A stretch of DNA of 7,398 nt, from contig CAUCBQ010000102.1 in the NCBI GenBank assembly GCA_958441075.1, forward strand, positions 1 through 7,398, in the 5' to 3' direction. The translations under genes were made by a program, and so were the position numbers. The notes under the pieces are model-generated. The model saw nothing but the letters and a program-made list of their open reading frames with translations. It searched no databases and had not been told where the DNA came from. The DNA is from an uncultured Clostridiaceae bacterium (lineage in GTDB: Bacteria; Bacillota; Clostridia; Lachnospirales; Lachnospiraceae). Below, one piece after another: positions 5,405 through 7,398 of the stretch (the stretch's first letter is position 1; the number at the start of each line of letters is the position of its first letter).

Positions 5405-6292
5405 TCAGAAGGTACCGGCTACCTCAGAGGGAATGGTAAATTCCACAGCGCCCATATATCCGGGAGCTACCTCGTATTCGTCAAAGGTTATAACCAGGAG
5501 GCCGTCGCTGTTAAAATAAAAGCTCTCGTCGCCTGTAAGCTCTTTGAAGTTCAGATCAGGCATATCGGTGTTGTAGAAGTAGCTGACAGAATCGTCCTCT
5601 GCCATCTGTTTTTCCATCTGCTCCTTGATATTGGCGGTGATGGAGGCAAGCATTTCCGGCTGGTTCTTGAAGAGATCCTTTAAGGAAATCACCTCTCCGG
5701 TGGCCTTGTCTACTGTAAATACCTTGGTGAACTGGGTTCCGCCTGCCATTACCAGCGTGGTATCAATGCGGATGCACAGATAGCGGTCAGTATCAGTTGC
5801 AACGCGGTAGGAGGAATTCAGGGAATAATGGCCCTCGCCCTGGGTCTGGGCCAGATCGCGTTCATAGGAAGCGATGAGTTCATTGGCGTATTCTTCAATG
5901 GATTTGTTCAAAGCTTCAGGTGCAGCTTCTATCTGCGGAATCTGGACATTGGCTTCAAAGTCATTTGTTTTATTTTCATAGGTCCGGAAGGTTACAACCC
6001 TTGCAATGGGACCAATGACCGGGAGCTGCTCCATGGCATTTGCAATATTTGGATTTAAGTTTGTAAGAAGAGTGATGGCGACCATAGCTGCCGCTGCGGT
6101 CATACCGGTACGTTTCATCAGTTTCATAAAGATAACTCCTTTCGTCTGGGATTTTTTTGCCTCCTCTTTTCCCTGTGCGATTCCCTTAAGAATCCGCTCT
6201 CTGGCTTCATCAGGAACGGGAAGGGCTTCATATTCCTGTCTGAGCTGTTCTAACTGTCTGTATCCGGAAGGTTTTATATCTTTCTGCTCCAT
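5405..6292 (-). CDS. rsiV: RsiV-type anti-sigma factor with DUF3298-like ectodomain
   Basis: The 295-aa protein is a single-pass membrane anti-sigma factor. Residues 1-60 form a charged cytoplasmic, sigma-binding part. Residues ~64-79 (MTAAAAMVAITLLTNL) are the membrane segment, followed by ANA at 84-86, a signal-peptidase-like site. The ectodomain 100-295 has the DUF4163/DUF3298 layout of RsiV, including VFTVDKATGEVISLKDLF (191-208) and the closing VITFDEYEVAPGYMG (267-281). In Bacillus subtilis, RsiV binds lysozyme directly and is then cut by signal peptidase and RasP, releasing SigV; the same is likely here but not shown. The ATG at 6292 follows the sigma gene by 13 nt, and its AAAGGAG ribosome site overlaps the sigma stop codon, so translation is coupled. 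An internal ATG at 6127 (residue 56) has its own good ribosome site. Confidence 0.88.
   Translation of the reverse strand: MEQKDIKPSGYRQLEQLRQEYEALPVPDEARERILKGIAQGKEEAKKSQTKGVIFMKLMKRTGMTAAAAMVAITLLTNLNPNIANAMEQLPVIGPIARVVTFRTYENKTNDFEANVQIPQIEAAPEALNKSIEEYANELIASYERDLAQTQGEGHYSLNSSYRVATDTDRYLCIRIDTTLVMAGGTQFTKVFTVDKATGEVISLKDLFKNQPEMLASITANIKEQMEKQMAEDDSVSYFYNTDMPDLNFKELTGDESFYFNSDGLLVITFDEYEVAPGYMGAVEFTIPSEVAGTF
6125..6142 (-). promoter_or_regulatory. Internal ribosome binding site and in-frame ATG within rsiV
   Basis: On the minus strand AAAGGAG (6142-6136) is followed after 8 nt by ATG (6127-6125), in frame at codon 56 of rsiV. The shorter product would start MKLMKRTGM, which reads as a conventional signal peptide n-region and membrane segment, and would lack the sigma-binding part. 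The site is as good as the real start sites in this window; use in the cell is not known. Confidence 0.45.
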
Positions 6293-6305
6293 AAAGCGTC
6301 TCCTT

Positions 6306-6806
6306 TCATTGTTCGTAAGATTTCTGCAGTTTTTCAGGCTCCATAGTAATTCTCAGTTTTTTTAAGGCCCGGTAAAGACGGGCTTTTACCGTATTCAGAT
6401 TTTCATCCACAACTCTGGAAATATCTTCCAGCTTCATATCTTCAAAGTACCGCAGCAGGACGACGGTTCTGCTCTTTTCGTCCAGATGGTTCAGCGCGGT
6501 TTTGAGATCCAGTTCCTGATATTTGTCCTCCCATGGGATTTCGGGCATTTCCTCTGCCGGGATTTCCTTTTTATTTTTTCTAAGAAGATCCAGGGCTGTA
6601 TTTACAACGATCCGGTAGATCCAGGTGGAGAGGAAGGCGGTATTTTTTACCTGAGCGCAGTCACGGATGGCCTTGCAGGCACTCTCCTGAACTACATCCA
6701 GAGCATCCTCCCGGTTCTGTACATAGCTGTAGGCCAGACGGTAAAAACGCTCATATCCGTCGATCAGTATCTGCTCCGTCTGCTTTGTGATGGGGTTGGT
6801 ATCCAC
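6306..6806 (-). CDS. sigV: ECF sigma factor, SigV type
   Basis: The 166-aa protein is an extracytoplasmic-function RNA polymerase sigma factor. Region 2 covers about 15-80, with NREDALDVVQESACKAIRD (31-49; core binding) and the -10-recognising TWIYRIVVNTALDLLRK (61-77). Region 4 covers about 104-153, with the helix-turn-helix LEDISRVVDENLNTVKARLYRA (126-147, key residues as written in two parts: LEDIS, NTVKARLYRALKKLR). No extra domain is fused. The start is GTG at 6806, 8 nt after AAAGGAGG; no better in-frame ATG lies nearby. An ECF-type promoter stands just upstream, suggesting autoregulation, and the anti-sigma gene follows in the same operon. Naming it SigV rests on the RsiV-type partner; the sigma alone would be called only as an ECF of the SigV/ECF30 kind. 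Confidence 0.93.
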   Translation of the reverse strand: MDTNPITKQTEQILIDGYERFYRLAYSYVQNREDALDVVQESACKAIRDCAQVKNTAFLSTWIYRIVVNTALDLLRKNKKEIPAEEMPEIPWEDKYQELDLKTALNHLDEKSRTVVLLRYFEDMKLEDISRVVDENLNTVKARLYRALKKLRITMEPEKLQKSYEQ

Positions 6807-6837
6807 GCTAAGATCCTCCTTTCTTGGTTTCTGTCTG

Positions 6838-6867
6838 TTAGACGGCGGGACGGGTGAAAAAGTTGCA
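6838..6867 (-). promoter_or_regulatory. ECF (SigV-type) promoter of sigV-rsiV
   Basis: On the minus strand TGCAAC (6867-6862) serves as -35 element with the AAC core typical of ECF promoters. CGTCTAA (6844-6838) serves as -10 element with the CGTC core. The spacer is 17 nt. It lies about 32 nt before the GTG start, so the transcript leader is very short. The pattern resembles the autoregulated promoters of SigV-type sigma factors; no second copy was noticed in the window. Confidence 0.7.
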
Positions 6868-6948
6868 TTTTAAAATATCAATGATTTATTTTATGTTATA
6901 AAGGGGTCTGGAATCAACTGATTTGTAAGTTTTCTGACGGCTCTTATA

Positions 6949-6977
6949 TTGAATTTTCATGCAGGACAGGGTATAAT
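6949..6977 (+). promoter_or_regulatory. Sigma-A promoter of pgi
   Basis: TTGAAT (6949-6954) and a perfect TATAAT (6972-6977) are separated by 17 nt, giving a leader of about 78 nt before the ATG at 7062. A weaker candidate lies just upstream: TTGTAA (6923-6928), 16 nt, TATATT (6945-6950). The rest of the 6868-7061 intergenic stretch is AT-rich with no gene or strong hairpin recognised. Confidence 0.75.
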
Positions 6978-7061
6978 CAGTTTAGCTGATACATTTATAA
7001 AGATTCAGGGGTATAGAAATGAATCGCTGTATCCGATAAAACAGGGTAAGGAGAAAGAACG

Positions 7062-7398
7062 ATGATTGAGTGGAAGAATTTTGACAGTCTTGAGTCCTAT
7101 GAGGCGCTGGCACAGGTAGAGCGCGTCAAGCTTGCAGAGGTGATGGCAGGAGAGAACGGCGCAGCGAGGGTAAAGGAATACAGCGTTCCCATGGCGGCAG
7201 GTCTTGCGTATAATTATGCGGCAAAGCAGGTAGACGAAAAGGTGCTTGCAGCATTGGAAAAGCTGGCAAAGGAGGCTCAGCTGACAGAAAAATACAGAGC
7301 TTTGTACAATGGAGAGATGATTAATACAGGTGAGAAGCGTCTGGTTCTTCATCAGCTTACCAGAGGACAGCTTGGGGATGCGGTTATGGCAGACGGTG
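7062..7398 (+). CDS. pgi: Glucose-6-phosphate isomerase, N-terminal part
   Basis: The gene runs off the window end; 112 codons are present. The enzyme interconverts glucose 6-phosphate and fructose 6-phosphate in glycolysis and gluconeogenesis. The visible part matches the family's N-terminal domain: LYNGEMINTGEKRLVLHQL (81-99) corresponds to the conserved 'f.Ge.iN.tE.RaVLH.aLR' block, followed by TRGQLGDAVMADG. The opening (MIEWKNFDSLESY, then GENGAARVKEYSVPMAAGL) is of the type I recall from Lachnospiraceae rather than the shorter bacillar enzyme. The catalytic glutamate, histidine and lysine lie in the missing part. The ATG at 7062 follows AAGGAG (7048-7053) by 8 nt. The gene is transcribed away from sigV-rsiV, with its own vegetative promoter, so no functional link to the stress operon is implied. 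Confidence 0.93.
   Translation, partial: MIEWKNFDSLESYEALAQVERVKLAEVMAGENGAARVKEYSVPMAAGLAYNYAAKQVDEKVLAALEKLAKEAQLTEKYRALYNGEMINTGEKRLVLHQLTRGQLGDAVMADG

Noticed and set aside
5193..5519. A 108-codon plus-strand frame running through the tRNA
   Set aside because: It crosses the tRNA-Ser gene and its terminator and then runs antisense to rsiV; it cannot be a real coding sequence.
6486..6857. A 123-codon plus-strand frame antisense to sigV
   Set aside because: It is fully antisense to a clear sigma-factor gene, with no ribosome site or recognisable domain.
7005..7352. A 115-codon minus-strand frame opposite pgi
   Set aside because: It mirrors a conserved enzyme's coding strand; the Cys- and Leu-rich product is typical of an antisense shadow.

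Overview
The window looks like chromosomal DNA from a Gram-positive, medium-GC anaerobe of the class Clostridia, most likely a Lachnospiraceae. Supporting signs are strong AGGAGG-type ribosome binding sites, vegetative promoters close to TTGACA/TATAAT, intrinsic terminators with U-tracts, a DUF1540 cysteine-rich protein, a SigV/RsiV pair, and a glucose-6-phosphate isomerase N-terminus of the type I associate with that family. No mobile element, CRISPR array or prophage gene was seen. The placement is from recognition only; no database search was run.

Layout. (1) 1-1791, plus strand: the last 48 codons of a probable MATE-type membrane transporter, followed with no gap (TAAATG) by a 547-aa membrane-anchored or secreted glycosidase-like TIM-barrel protein with a probable C-terminal carbohydrate-binding beta-sandwich. 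(2) 1895-2209: a 104-aa protein with two DUF1540 cysteine-rich units, preceded by a long RNA hairpin reaching its ribosome binding site. (3) 2221-3696: the infC-rpmI-rplT operon (IF3, L35, L20) with a near-perfect promoter, a ~245-nt structured leader containing an intrinsic terminator and a competing antiterminator pairing, and a strong operon terminator. infC almost certainly starts at an AUU codon at 2502. (4) 3719-5141: a complete MATE-family exporter with its own promoter. (5) 5196-5385: a tRNA-Ser(CGA) gene with a -10 box and hairpin in front and a strong terminator behind. (6) 5405-6867, minus strand: an ECF sigma factor (SigV type) and its anti-sigma factor (RsiV type), translationally coupled, behind an ECF-type promoter that suggests autoregulation. 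(7) 6949-7398, plus strand: a vegetative promoter and the first 112 codons of glucose-6-phosphate isomerase.

How the parts work together. The infC operon is a translation-apparatus unit probably controlled by its product L20 through premature termination, with a second level at IF3 through the AUU start. The sigV-rsiV pair is a cell-envelope stress switch: in Bacillus subtilis and Clostridioides difficile the homologues respond to lysozyme. The usual SigV target genes are not next to it here. The other genes appear to be independent units. I see no wholly new multi-gene system. The least ordinary items are the glycosidase-like protein lacking the expected beta-7 glutamate, the structured infC leader, and an in-frame internal translation start in rsiV that would make an ectodomain lacking the sigma-binding part.
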